Notes under the pieces: model-generated
The model's database searches: none
What the model was told of the DNA's origin: nothing
Seen by the model: the letters and a program-made list of their open reading frames with translations, nothing else
In this document: in pieces, positions 42,361-51,307 of the stretch
How the letters are laid out: each line of letters starts with the position of its first letter
Numbering within the stretch: position 1 is the first letter of the stretch
Source of the DNA: Polaribacter butkevichii
GTDB lineage: Bacteria; Bacteroidota; Bacteroidia; Flavobacteriales; Flavobacteriaceae
Direction of reading: 5' to 3'
NCBI RefSeq assembly: GCF_038024105.1
Contig: NZ_CP150661.1
Span: forward strand, 2,499,001 to 2,563,000
DNA length: 64,000 bases
Made by a program: the position numbers and the translations under genes

Positions 42361-43212
42361 ATGAAAGAAATTCAAAATAAGATGAAGAATTTACAATACA
42401 TCCTTATCGTTTTCTTAATGCTATTTTCATCTAAAGAAATTTTAGCACAAAAAGATTCTATTGCTTTACAACGACAAGCAAGAAAGTTGTTAAGACAAGG
42501 AAATGAATTGTACAGTAAAAAGCAATTTACAGACGCCTCTGTTGCTTATCAAAAATCATTAAGTAACAACTCTAATTACGATAAAGCCTCTTATAATTTA
42601 GGGAATGCTTTTTATCAAAATAAAAATTTTAAAGAGGCTGTACCTCAATACGAATTAACTGCAAAAACGGCAAAAGATAAATTTACAAAGGCAGAAGCGT
42701 TTCATAATATCGGTAACGCTATGATGGAGCAAAAACAATATCAACCAGCGGTTGATGCCTATAAAAATTCTTTAAGAAATAATCCTAATGATGATGAAAC
42801 TCGCTATAATTTAGCCGTTGCCCAGAAATTATTAGAGAAAGAAAATCAAGATAATAAAGACGACAAAAACAAGGATAATAAAGACAATAAGGATAAAAAA
42901 GATAAGGATAAGAAAGACAAAGACGATAAAAATAAAGACAAGGATAAAGACAAAAAAGACGGAGACGACAAGGACAAAAAAGACGACAAAGATAAAGATG
43001 GTAAGGGAGACAAGGATCAAAAGAAAAACCAAGATCCTAAAAAAGATGAGAAAAAAGAGCAACAAAAACCCAAACCTCAACAAGGAAAAATGTCTCCGCA
43101 ACAAATAAAACAATTGCTAGAAAGCTTAAATAATGAGGAAAAGAAAACTCAGAAAAAAATGAATGCTAAAAAAGCAAAAGGTAAAAAAGTAAAACAAGAG
43201 AAAGATTGGTAA
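42361..43212 (+). CDS. batC: BatC, TPR protein with K/D-rich tail
   Basis: 283 residues. An N-terminal signal or anchor segment (YILIVFLMLFSSKEILAQ, about 13-30) precedes TPR-like helical repeats at about 40-160 (LRQGNELYSKKQFTDASVAY, KASYNLGNAFYQNKNFKEAV, HNIGNAMMEQKQYQPAVDAY). Residues 161-240 are almost only Lys, Asp, Asn and Glu. The last part carries MSPQQIKQLLESLNNEEKKT, a conserved C-terminal Bat motif. A second ATG at 42382 is an alternative start. TPR domains mediate protein contacts, here presumably within the Bat complex. Confidence 0.88.
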   Translation: MKEIQNKMKNLQYILIVFLMLFSSKEILAQKDSIALQRQARKLLRQGNELYSKKQFTDASVAYQKSLSNNSNYDKASYNLGNAFYQNKNFKEAVPQYELTAKTAKDKFTKAEAFHNIGNAMMEQKQYQPAVDAYKNSLRNNPNDDETRYNLAVAQKLLEKENQDNKDDKNKDNKDNKDKKDKDKKDKDDKNKDKDKDKKDGDDKDKKDDKDKDGKGDKDQKKNQDPKKDEKKEQQKPKPQQGKMSPQQIKQLLESLNNEEKKTQKKMNAKKAKGKKVKQEKDW

Positions 43213-43342
43213 AAAAATCCCATCTTTACTTCTTCAAAAAAGAAGAAACTCAAACTTTAAGGACTATTTATAGTTGAGGAAAATATAGTTTAAAATAAAA
43301 TAAGCGTGTTTCTCCCATTTTGGGAGATTTAGAGAAACGAAT

Positions 43343-45106
43343 ATGAAGTTGAAATTTTACATAACATTATTTATAAGTTTGCTTTCGCTTACAGGAGTTG
43401 CCCAAGAAGCAACCTTATTAGCAAAAGTGAGTAAAAATAAGTTGGGCGTAAACCAACGATTGCGAATTGAATTCTCAATAAACAAACAAGGTGGAGATGA
43501 TTTTTCTCCTCCTAAATTTTCTAATTTCAAAGTTGTTGGCGGACCAAGCCAATCGGTAAGTCAATCTTGGATAAACGGAAAAGCTAGTTTTACACAGTCT
43601 TACTCGTACATTATTCAACCCAAAAGAAAAGGAGAATTAACTATTGGGCCAGCAAGCATTAAAATTGGTGGAAAAACAATAAAATCTGAACCCATAAAAA
43701 TTATTGTTTCAGATGCTGTTGCTGTACCCAAAAACCCAAATGACCCTAATTATGTTGCACAACAAAACATACATTTGGTTGCAGAAATTTCTAAATCTAG
43801 CCCTTATGTAGGCGAAGGAATCTATGTAGAATATAGACTTTATGTAAGCGAAAATGTTAGTGTTTACGATACCAATGTTACAGAAGCACCACAATACAAT
43901 GGTTTTTGGAATCAGGCTATTAAAATAGATGCGTACCCTGTAAAAATGGGAAAATATAATGGAGAAGATTACAGATACATTGTGCTTCAAAAAGCTTTAT
44001 TAATACCTACAAAAACAGGAAAATTAGCAATAGATCCTATGAAAATGGATATTGTTATTGGTGTTCCTACAGGGAGAGCAGATTTTTTTGGAAACGTAAT
44101 TACCAGAAATGTTAGAAAAGAATTTGCTTCCGTAAAAAAAACAATTACTCCTAAAAGTCTTCCTTTAAAAGGCAAACCTACAAATTATAATGGTGCTGTT
44201 GGAGATTTTAATTTTGATGTTTCTTTAAATAAAGATGTTTTAAAAGCAAATGAAAGTTCTCAAATTAAAGTAGCCGTTTCTGGAGAAGGAAATTTAAAAT
44301 TATTTGAATTACCAGAAATTACAACTCCGGTTGAATTAGAAAAATATCAACCAGAAAGAAAAGAAAAAGTTAGAGTAAATTCTGGCGGAATTTCGGGTTC
44401 AGTATCCGATTTATACACCATTGTACCACAGTATAAAGGAAAATATAAAATTCCGAATGTTTCTTTCTCTTATTTTAATCCGAAGGAAGAAAAATACCAC
44501 ACTATTACAACCGATGATTTCTATGTAAACGTATTAGAAGGCAAAGAATTAAAACCAGTTACAGACACTAATACAGTTCAAAAACAAACCGTAACTTCTA
44601 CAGGTAAAAACTTTAGATACATACAAACAAAAAGTAATTTAGAGCTTGTAGACACAAGTGATTTCTTTAAATCGAACTTGTTTTATATTTTATTATTATT
44701 ACCTCTAATTACAATTCCGATTGGTATTTTTATTGCTAAAAAGAACGAAGAAAGAAGTAACGATCTTATTGGAAACAAACTTAGAAAAGCAGAAAGATTG
44801 GCTAAGAAATATTTATCTAAAGCACAAAAACAATTAGGTAAAAAAGAAGCTTTCTACGAAGCTTTAGAACGCGCATTACACAATTACTTAAAAGCAAAAT
44901 TAGGTATTGAGACGGCAGATATCAGTAAAGAAAAAATTACTGAAATTTTAGAAAATAAAAAGATTGAAACAACCACAATTCATCAATTTATAGAAGTATT
45001 AAAACATTCTGATATGGCACGTTACTCTCAAATAACCAACACAGAAATGGAAGCTGAATTTGAAAGAGCTAAACAAGTTATTGTTGAATTAGATAAACAA
45101 TTATAA
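43343..45106 (+). CDS. batD: BatD, large membrane-anchored beta-domain protein
   Basis: 587 residues. Signal peptide (MKLKFYITLFISLLSLTGVAQ split around the hydrophobic core), a long periplasmic part with repeated Ig-like strands (LLAKVSKNKLGVNQRLRIEF, FTQSYSYIIQPKRKGELTIG, YVGEGIYVEYRLYVSENV), one membrane segment (FYILLLLPLITIPIGIFI, about 447-464) and a helical cytoplasmic tail. This is the normal BatD design. It lies 130 bp after batC and one base before batE. Confidence 0.9.
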   Translation: MKLKFYITLFISLLSLTGVAQEATLLAKVSKNKLGVNQRLRIEFSINKQGGDDFSPPKFSNFKVVGGPSQSVSQSWINGKASFTQSYSYIIQPKRKGELTIGPASIKIGGKTIKSEPIKIIVSDAVAVPKNPNDPNYVAQQNIHLVAEISKSSPYVGEGIYVEYRLYVSENVSVYDTNVTEAPQYNGFWNQAIKIDAYPVKMGKYNGEDYRYIVLQKALLIPTKTGKLAIDPMKMDIVIGVPTGRADFFGNVITRNVRKEFASVKKTITPKSLPLKGKPTNYNGAVGDFNFDVSLNKDVLKANESSQIKVAVSGEGNLKLFELPEITTPVELEKYQPERKEKVRVNSGGISGSVSDLYTIVPQYKGKYKIPNVSFSYFNPKEEKYHTITTDDFYVNVLEGKELKPVTDTNTVQKQTVTSTGKNFRYIQTKSNLELVDTSDFFKSNLFYILLLLPLITIPIGIFIAKKNEERSNDLIGNKLRKAERLAKKYLSKAQKQLGKKEAFYEALERALHNYLKAKLGIETADISKEKITEILENKKIETTTIHQFIEVLKHSDMARYSQITNTEMEAEFERAKQVIVELDKQL

Positions 45107-45107
45107 A

Positions 45108-45866
45108 ATGAAGAAACTATTTTTTTTATTGTTGATAATTGTCAACTCGGTTACTGCACAAAATGTAGATAGCTTATTTGTATCTGCAAATAATTTATAT
45201 AAAAACGGTAAATTTAACGAAGCTATTGAGTTATATAAAAAAGTAGAATCGCAAAAATTAGTATCGTCAGAGTTGTATTATAATTTAGGTAATTCTTATT
45301 ATAAACTTAACAAAGTAGGTCCATCTATCTATTATTATGAAAAAGCTTTAAAATTAAATCCTTTAAATGAAGATGTAAAAAACAATTTGGTTTTTGCAAA
45401 ACGCTTAGCGCTAGATAATATTGAGGTATTACCAAAAACAGTTTTACAAAAGTTTTCTGTAAATTATTTACAAAAACTATCTTATAACCAGTGGGCAGTA
45501 GTAGTTATTGCATGCTCTATTTTAGGTAGTTTGTTATTTTTATTATTTTACTTTGCAGAAAGCCCTTCTAAAAAACGATTCTATTTTACAACAAGTAGCA
45601 TTAGTTTTATACTTTTAATTGCTTCATTATTTATTACTTATAATCAATATCATTTTTCTATAAATAACAAAGAAGCCATTGTTTTTGCAGAGAAAACAGA
45701 AGTTAGAAATGCGCCAACATTAAATTCTGAAGAAGTTTTTACGTTACATGAAGGCACCAAAGTATTTGTTTTAGATGCAGTAGATAACTGGAAAAAGATT
45801 AAACTAGCAGATGGTAAATTAGGATGGATAATTGCTGACGAAATTAAAATAATAAGCGATTTTTAA
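45108..45866 (+). CDS. batE: BatE, TPR and SH3-like membrane protein
   Basis: 252 residues. Signal peptide (MKKLFFLLLIIVNSVTAQ), TPR repeats at about 20-105 (NLYKNGKFNEAIELYKKVES, LYYNLGNSYYKLNKVGPSIY), two membrane segments (VVIACSILGSLLFLLFYF and SISFILLIASLFITYN), then a bacterial SH3-like domain (EVRNAPTLNSEEVFTLHEGT and LADGKLGWI). Last gene of the Bat cluster, starting one base after the batD stop. Confidence 0.9.
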   Translation: MKKLFFLLLIIVNSVTAQNVDSLFVSANNLYKNGKFNEAIELYKKVESQKLVSSELYYNLGNSYYKLNKVGPSIYYYEKALKLNPLNEDVKNNLVFAKRLALDNIEVLPKTVLQKFSVNYLQKLSYNQWAVVVIACSILGSLLFLLFYFAESPSKKRFYFTTSSISFILLIASLFITYNQYHFSINNKEAIVFAEKTEVRNAPTLNSEEVFTLHEGTKVFVLDAVDNWKKIKLADGKLGWIIADEIKIISDF

Positions 45867-45900
45867 TGTTTAATTAACAAGTTTTTAAGATTTGCTTTGC

Positions 45901-45908
45901 TATTTTTG
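45901..45908 (+). promoter_or_regulatory. -7 box before the small protein of the first SulP module
   Basis: TATTTTTG fits TAnnTTTG and lies 25 bases before the TTG start at 45933. It overlaps the longer open frame beginning at 45897, which is the main reason for choosing the later start. Confidence 0.5.
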
Positions 45909-45932
45909 CAATTCAGGAAAAATAAAAAATAT

Positions 45933-46229
45933 TTGAAAATTAAAATTGCAATCTTATTCGCTATACTTTTTGTAAGTGTTATTACAGCACCAACAATTAT
46001 AAGTTTTGTTGATGAAAATCAAGATATTTCAATTTTCTTAAGTTTAAATGAAGAGGAAGAAGACAATTACGAGTCAGAAACTTTTAAAGAACTAAAAGTA
46101 TATCCGCATTCCTCATTACAAGTATTTTTTAGAAAAATTGAAAGAAGAGAAATTGTACGTTTTACATCTAAAGACTACACCTCTTTGTTTCCTAAGATAA
46201 CTACCCCACCACCTAAGTTTGTACTTTAA
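45933..46229 (+). CDS. Hypothetical small membrane/exported protein, 98 residues
   Basis: From the TTG at 45933 the protein reads MKIKIAILFAILFVSVITAP, a clear signal or anchor helix, followed by a short acidic stretch (LNEEEEDNYESETFKELK) and a basic C-terminal part. No family recognised. It lies 83 bp upstream of the first SulP gene on the same strand, so it may belong to that module or be an independent small gene. Confidence 0.55.
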   Translation: MKIKIAILFAILFVSVITAPTIISFVDENQDISIFLSLNEEEEDNYESETFKELKVYPHSSLQVFFRKIERREIVRFTSKDYTSLFPKITTPPPKFVL

Positions 46230-46274
46230 CCTTCGTACAAAAAAAACAACAATTTATTTAACTTAACAAAAAAA

Positions 46275-46296
46275 CTCTATTCTTATAAGAACGGAG
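46275..46296. promoter_or_regulatory. Palindrome upstream of first SulP gene
   Basis: TTCTTATAAGAA (46280-46291) is a perfect 12-bp palindrome, extended by CTC and GAG around two mismatched pairs. It lies 17 bases before the start codon and could be an operator or a leader hairpin. Confidence 0.4.
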
Positions 46297-46312
46297 TAAA
46301 AACACATTACAT

Positions 46313-47905
46313 ATGTTTAAAAACATTAAAAACGATTTACCTGCAAGTATTGTAGTGTTTTTCGTAGCATTACCTTTATGTTTAGGTATTGCTTTAGCAA
46401 GTGGGGCACCATTATTTTCTGGAGTTATTGCCGGTATTATTGGAGGTGTTATAGTAGGTAGCCTTAGTGGCTCTAAATTAGGTGTTAGTGGTCCTGCAGC
46501 AGGATTAGCAGCTATTGTATTAACCGCTATTGGAACCTTAGGTAGTTATGAAAACTTTTTAGTTGCTGTAGTATTAGCAGGTATTATTCAATTAATTTTT
46601 GGGGTATTAAAAGCCGGAGTTATTGGTTATTATTTTCCATCTTCTGTAATTAAAGGGATGTTAACCGGTATTGGTATCATCATTATTTTAAAACAAATCC
46701 CACACTTTTTTGGGTATGATGCAGAACCAGAAGGAGCTGATGCTTTCTTAGAAACTTCAGGAGAAAACACTTTTTCTTCTATTTTTAATATATTTGATCA
46801 TCTTATTTTAGGATCTGTTGTAATTGGTCTTTTAGGGTTAGCTGTAATTTTATTTTGGGATACTGTTTTGGCTAAAAAAGCCAAATTTTTTACGGTTATT
46901 CAAGGGCCATTAATTGCAGTTGTTTTAGGTATTATATACCATTTACTTACAAGTAGTAATGAAACATTAGCTATTTCTGCATCACATTTAGTAAGTGTAC
47001 CTATTCCTGATGATATTGATTCTTTTCTAGGTCAATTTAGTTTTCCTAATTTTGGTGCAATTACAAATCCAGAAGTATGGGTAGTAGCTTTTACAATTGC
47101 ATTAGTAGCAAGTTTAGAAACTTTATTAAGTGTAGAAGCTTGTGATAAATTAGATCCAGACAAAAACGTTACACCAACCAATAGAGAATTATTGGCACAA
47201 GGAGCAGGAAACATCGTTTCTGGTTTAGTAGGAGGTTTACCAATTACGCAAGTAATTGTAAGAAGTTCTGCAAATGTACAATCTGGCGGAAAAACAAAAT
47301 TATCTACTATTATACATGGTTTCCTTTTGTTAATTTCTGTAATTTTAATTCCAACTTTATTAAATAAAATTCCATTATCCGTACTAGCTGCCATTTTATT
47401 AGTTGTTGGTTACAAATTAGCAAAACCAGCATTATTTAAACAAATGTATAAACTAGGATGGAAACAGTTTGTACCGTTTATTGCAACGGTTGTTGGTATT
47501 GTTTTTACAGATTTGTTAGTAGGTATTGGTCTAGGATTAGCGGTAGGAATTGTAGTTATTTTATTAAAAAGTTACCAAAACTCTCACTTTCTTCATATTG
47601 AAGATAAAAGTAATGGTAAACACAAAATAAAAATGACTTTAGCCGAAGAGGTAACATTTTTTAACAAAGGTGCTATTTTAAAAGAATTAGATAGCCTACC
47701 AAGAGATACCTATTTAGAAATAAATCTTATTAAAACAAGGTATTTAGATAACGACATTATAGAAATTCTAGAAGATTTCTTGTTTAAAGCAAAAGAACGA
47801 AACATTGAAATAAAATTAATATCTAAACGTGGTACGGTAGAAAATCCGGCAAGTTTTATTCACTTCTTTAATGATAGACCTAAATCTAATTTAAGTTTAA
47901 GTTAA
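46313..47905 (+). CDS. SulP family anion (bicarbonate) transporter
   Basis: 530 residues, about 11-12 hydrophobic segments beginning at DLPASIVVFFVALPLCLGIA, with the SulP signatures GVIAGIIGGVIVGSLSGS, LGVSGPAAG and SLETLLSVEACDKLDPDKNV. The C-terminal 100 residues (VTFFNKGAILKELDSLP, YLDNDIIEILEDFL) form a STAS-like domain. SulP proteins carry sulfate, bicarbonate or chloride; adjacency to carbonic anhydrase genes favours bicarbonate uptake, as proposed for other marine Bacteroidota. It starts a SulP / stress protein / carbonic anhydrase unit with 5- and 14-bp gaps. Confidence 0.92.
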   Translation: MFKNIKNDLPASIVVFFVALPLCLGIALASGAPLFSGVIAGIIGGVIVGSLSGSKLGVSGPAAGLAAIVLTAIGTLGSYENFLVAVVLAGIIQLIFGVLKAGVIGYYFPSSVIKGMLTGIGIIIILKQIPHFFGYDAEPEGADAFLETSGENTFSSIFNIFDHLILGSVVIGLLGLAVILFWDTVLAKKAKFFTVIQGPLIAVVLGIIYHLLTSSNETLAISASHLVSVPIPDDIDSFLGQFSFPNFGAITNPEVWVVAFTIALVASLETLLSVEACDKLDPDKNVTPTNRELLAQGAGNIVSGLVGGLPITQVIVRSSANVQSGGKTKLSTIIHGFLLLISVILIPTLLNKIPLSVLAAILLVVGYKLAKPALFKQMYKLGWKQFVPFIATVVGIVFTDLLVGIGLGLAVGIVVILLKSYQNSHFLHIEDKSNGKHKIKMTLAEEVTFFNKGAILKELDSLPRDTYLEINLIKTRYLDNDIIEILEDFLFKAKERNIEIKLISKRGTVENPASFIHFFNDRPKSNLSLS

Positions 47906-47910
47906 AGACG

Positions 47911-48696
47911 ATGGAAAAAAAGAAAAAATATAAAATTTTAGTACTATCAGATCTAAAAGAAAACACGCTAAGTGTCTTAAAAAGCTCTGTAAGTTTAGCT
48001 AAAATAATAGATGCAGACATTCATTTTTTTTATGCCAAATCACCTACAGATATTGTAAAAAACGACAATCAATTATCCGCCAAAAGGGCGATAAATGAAT
48101 CGTCTTTTATAATTGATAAAGAAATTAAAAACATTGTAAATTCGTTTACTAAAGATAATAACGTACCTATTAAATATTCTTTTACTATTGGCAATGTAAA
48201 AAACGAAATCGATACTTATTTAAAAGAAAACAACACAGATATTGTTGTTTTAGGAAAAAGAAAATCGAAATCTTTACATTTTCTTGGAGATAATATTACA
48301 GACTTTGTTTTACAACAACACAAAGGGACAATTGTTATTGCAGATGAGCATAATTCTTTAGAGCAACCTAAAGAAATGTCTTTAGGTATATTTAACCAGA
48401 CAAAATCTAATAATATACTTGTAGAGCATATTTTAAGTTCTTCTAACAAACAGTTAACTTCTTTTAAAATAGTAGATAGTTCTAGTCATTTAAAAGAAGA
48501 ACCTTTATCTAACGATAAAAAAACAACTGAGTACGTTTTTGAAAAAGGAGACAATGCCATGAAAAACATTTGCAATTATTTATCAAAAAGTAGTATCAAT
48601 TTACTTTTTGTAAATAGAAATCATAGTAACACAACAAAATCAAATATTAAAGAGGCAATTAAAAACCTTAATTGCTCTCTTATTTTAACAACATAA
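47911..48696 (+). CDS. Universal stress protein-like protein
   Basis: 261 residues starting five bases after the SulP gene. The first half has the UspA layout: KILVLSDLKENTLSVLKSSV, ADIHFFYAKSP, then DIVVLGKRKSKSLHFLGDNI and TIVIADE, the usual ATP-loop region (GxxxxxG) being only partly kept. The second half is a weaker repeat of the same fold. Usp proteins fused to or linked with SulP transporters are known. I infer a regulatory role for bicarbonate transport. Confidence 0.75.
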   Translation: MEKKKKYKILVLSDLKENTLSVLKSSVSLAKIIDADIHFFYAKSPTDIVKNDNQLSAKRAINESSFIIDKEIKNIVNSFTKDNNVPIKYSFTIGNVKNEIDTYLKENNTDIVVLGKRKSKSLHFLGDNITDFVLQQHKGTIVIADEHNSLEQPKEMSLGIFNQTKSNNILVEHILSSSNKQLTSFKIVDSSSHLKEEPLSNDKKTTEYVFEKGDNAMKNICNYLSKSSINLLFVNRNHSNTTKSNIKEAIKNLNCSLILTT

Positions 48697-48710
48697 AAAA
48701 CAAAAAGATT

Positions 48711-49340
48711 ATGAAAGCACATACAAGAGAAACGCAAGCTACAATGACACCAGAAAAGTCATTACAGTATTTAAAAGAAGGAAACCAAAGATTTCAAGAC
48801 AATTTAAAAGCACATAGAAACTTATTAGAACAAGTTAACGATACCAGTTCTGGTCAATTTCCTTTTGCAACTATTTTAAGTTGTATCGATTCTAGAGTTT
48901 CTGCAGAACTTGTTTTTGACCAAGGTTTAGGAGATGTTTTTAGTATTAGAATTGCTGGTAACTTTGTAAACCAAGATATTTTAGGATCTATGGAGTTTGG
49001 TTGTAAATTAGCAGGCACAAAACTTATAGTTGTTTTAGGACACACAAGCTGTGGAGCCATAAAAGGAGCTTGCGATAACGCTAGATTAGGAAACTTAACA
49101 GCAATGCTTAATAAAATAAAACCAGCAGTAAACGCTATTTCAGAACCAAAAGATCCTTCTTTAAGAAATTCTTCTAACCTAGAATTTGTAGACAATGTTG
49201 CTGCAAAAAACGTAGCACTTACTATAGAAAGAATTAGACACGAAAGTGAAGTTTTATCTACCATGGAAGAAAATGGAGAAATTATGATTGTGGGTGCCAT
49301 GTATAATATTAACGACGGTGGCGTAACCTTCCTTAATTAA
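48711..49340 (+). CDS. Beta-carbonic anhydrase (first copy)
   Basis: Start taken at ATG 48711 (209 residues), since the upstream start at 48672 lies inside the preceding gene. Zinc ligands and catalytic pair: Cys58, Asp60 and Arg62 in LSCIDSRVSAEL, His111 and Cys114 in GHTSCGAIKG. The enzyme interconverts CO2 and bicarbonate. The IRIAGNFVNQDILGSMEFG segment is typical of beta-class enzymes. Placed 14 bp after the stress-protein gene and followed by a hairpin before the second SulP gene. Confidence 0.95.
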   Translation: MKAHTRETQATMTPEKSLQYLKEGNQRFQDNLKAHRNLLEQVNDTSSGQFPFATILSCIDSRVSAELVFDQGLGDVFSIRIAGNFVNQDILGSMEFGCKLAGTKLIVVLGHTSCGAIKGACDNARLGNLTAMLNKIKPAVNAISEPKDPSLRNSSNLEFVDNVAAKNVALTIERIRHESEVLSTMEENGEIMIVGAMYNINDGGVTFLN

Positions 49341-49355
49341 AAAAGCACCCTATTA

Positions 49356-49392
49356 CTTAATAAAAGAGACCTTAAAAATCTCTTTTATTAAG
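49356..49392. terminator. Hairpin between the two SulP/carbonic anhydrase modules
   Basis: CTTAATAAAAGAGA pairs with TCTCTTTTATTAAG over 14 bp with a 9-base loop. The T4 tract lies inside the stem and no T-run follows, so it may be a partial terminator or an RNA-stability hairpin. Confidence 0.6.
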
Positions 49393-49433
49393 TATATATT
49401 AATTATATTACCTAGAATATTTAGAACTACTAT

Positions 49434-51296
49434 ATGAAAAATTTATTCTCAAATATAAAAGGTGATATTTTTGGTGGTATTACAGCAGGTATTGTAGCAC
49501 TACCACTAGCACTTGCTTTTGGAGTATCTTCTGGTTTAGGCCCTAGCGCAGGTTTATATGGCGCTATTTTTATAAGTTTTTTTGCGGCACTTTTTGGAGG
49601 GACAAGCACCCAAATTTCTGGACCAACAGCACCAATGACCGCTGTTAGTATGGTTGTTATTGCAGGTCTTATTGCAGCAAATGATGGAGATGTATCTAAA
49701 GCTCTACCCGCAATTTTAACCGTTTTTTTATTAGCAGGTTTATTTCAAATAGGTTTAGGATTAATTGGCTTAGGAAAATATATTAGATATATTCCTTATC
49801 CAGTAGTTTCTGGTTTTATGACCGCAATTGGTCTAATTATTTTACTAACACAAGTATTGCCTTCTGTAGGGTATTATCCTAAAGATGATGTAGAATTTGT
49901 AAGTAAATTTAATGCACAAGCACAACAAGTTATTTTAGAAAACATCTTAAAAGATGAAGTTGGAGACGGAGTTTTAGTCATCGATAACTTTAAAGAAACA
50001 ATTACTACAGCACAAAAAACAACATCTAAAGACATTGAAAAAGAAGCACAAATACTAGCTACCAAAGAAACTTCTGGCGCATTAGGTGCTATTAAAGCAA
50101 TTCCTAGAGCACTACAAAATATAGATTGGTTAGAACTTTTACTGGCCTTAGGTACCATTTTTATAATCTATGGCTTTAAACGAATTACCACTAAAGTACC
50201 AAGTACATTGGTGGCACTTGTGGTAATGTCTGGTATTGCAGTTGCTTTTGGCTTAGAATATAGAACGATACAAGAAATTCCAAGCGGAATACCATCTATT
50301 AAATGGGAAATATTTACCGGATTTTCTTTAAACAGCATTACTCCTTATATTTTTACAGCATTAACATTAGCGCTCTTAGGTGCCATAGATTCTCTTTTAA
50401 CAAGTGTTGTTGCAGACAACATGACCAAAACAAAACACAAACCAAATAATGAATTAGTAGGCCAAGGGATAGGAAATAGTATTGCCGCTTTGTTTGGTGG
50501 AATTCCAGGTGCTGGGGCAACTATTAGAACTGTAGTAAACATTAATGCAGGAGGGAAAACAAAACTTTCTGGAATGATTGCTGGTGTTATGCTACTAATT
50601 GTAATGCTTGGTTTAGGTCCTATTGCCTCTAAAATACCCGCAGCAGTGTTAGCAGGTATCTTAATTACCGTTGGTATTGGAGTTATGGATTACAAAGGAT
50701 TAAAGGCAATACCTAGTTTACCTAGAGATATTAAAATAGGTCCTTTAAAATTAAGTTCAGAGGTGTTAATTATGATGGTAGTAATGCTGCTTTCTACTTT
50801 TTGGAATTTAGTATATGCAGTAGGTATTGGTTTGATTATTGCATCACTCATGTTCATGAAAAAAATTGGAGATTTAACGGCAGAAAGATCTGATGTAAAA
50901 TCATTAAAAGAAGAAGAATGGTCTGATGAGAAAGAGTTTCCTTCTATATTAAAAGAAGAAGTGTTTATAAAACACATTAAAGGGCCTTTATTTTTTGGCT
51001 CTACAAGCGATTTTCAAGCACTTTATCAACAAATACCTAATACTGCTAAAATAGTAATTATGCGTTTGGGCAGAATGCAATATATGGACCAATCTGGTCT
51101 GTATGCTATGGAAGATATGTTGTTAGATTTAAAAACTAAAAACGTAGAGGTTTTATTTGTTGATCTTTTAAAACAGCCTAGATATATGATGGAAAGAATT
51201 GACATCATTCCAGATTTTATTCCAAAAGAACACATTTTTAAATCTTTTGATGCCTGTACCAATTGGATTAAACAAAACAGAAAAAACACTAATTAA
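49434..51296 (+). CDS. SulP family anion transporter with STAS domain
   Basis: 620 residues. The membrane part begins DIFGGITAGIVALPLALAFG and holds STQISGPTAPMT, ALTLALLGAIDSLLTSVVAD and NSIAALFGGIPGAGATIRT, all typical of SulP. A larger insertion between residues 140 and 225 is soluble and Lys/Glu-rich. The C-terminal STAS domain (about 505-615) has VIMRLGRMQYMDQSGLYAME, close to the anti-sigma-antagonist motif. Sulfate is the classical substrate, but the carbonic anhydrase gene 11 bp downstream favours bicarbonate. Confidence 0.93.
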   Translation: MKNLFSNIKGDIFGGITAGIVALPLALAFGVSSGLGPSAGLYGAIFISFFAALFGGTSTQISGPTAPMTAVSMVVIAGLIAANDGDVSKALPAILTVFLLAGLFQIGLGLIGLGKYIRYIPYPVVSGFMTAIGLIILLTQVLPSVGYYPKDDVEFVSKFNAQAQQVILENILKDEVGDGVLVIDNFKETITTAQKTTSKDIEKEAQILATKETSGALGAIKAIPRALQNIDWLELLLALGTIFIIYGFKRITTKVPSTLVALVVMSGIAVAFGLEYRTIQEIPSGIPSIKWEIFTGFSLNSITPYIFTALTLALLGAIDSLLTSVVADNMTKTKHKPNNELVGQGIGNSIAALFGGIPGAGATIRTVVNINAGGKTKLSGMIAGVMLLIVMLGLGPIASKIPAAVLAGILITVGIGVMDYKGLKAIPSLPRDIKIGPLKLSSEVLIMMVVMLLSTFWNLVYAVGIGLIIASLMFMKKIGDLTAERSDVKSLKEEEWSDEKEFPSILKEEVFIKHIKGPLFFGSTSDFQALYQQIPNTAKIVIMRLGRMQYMDQSGLYAMEDMLLDLKTKNVEVLFVDLLKQPRYMMERIDIIPDFIPKEHIFKSFDACTNWIKQNRKNTN

Positions 51297-51307
51297 AACT
51301 TAAAAAA

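Noticed and set aside
42832..43113. Antisense frame made of hydrophobic residues opposite batC
   Set aside because: It is the mirror of the Lys/Asp-rich coding stretch; the Ile/Val/Phe pattern follows from reverse-complemented AAR and GAY codons.
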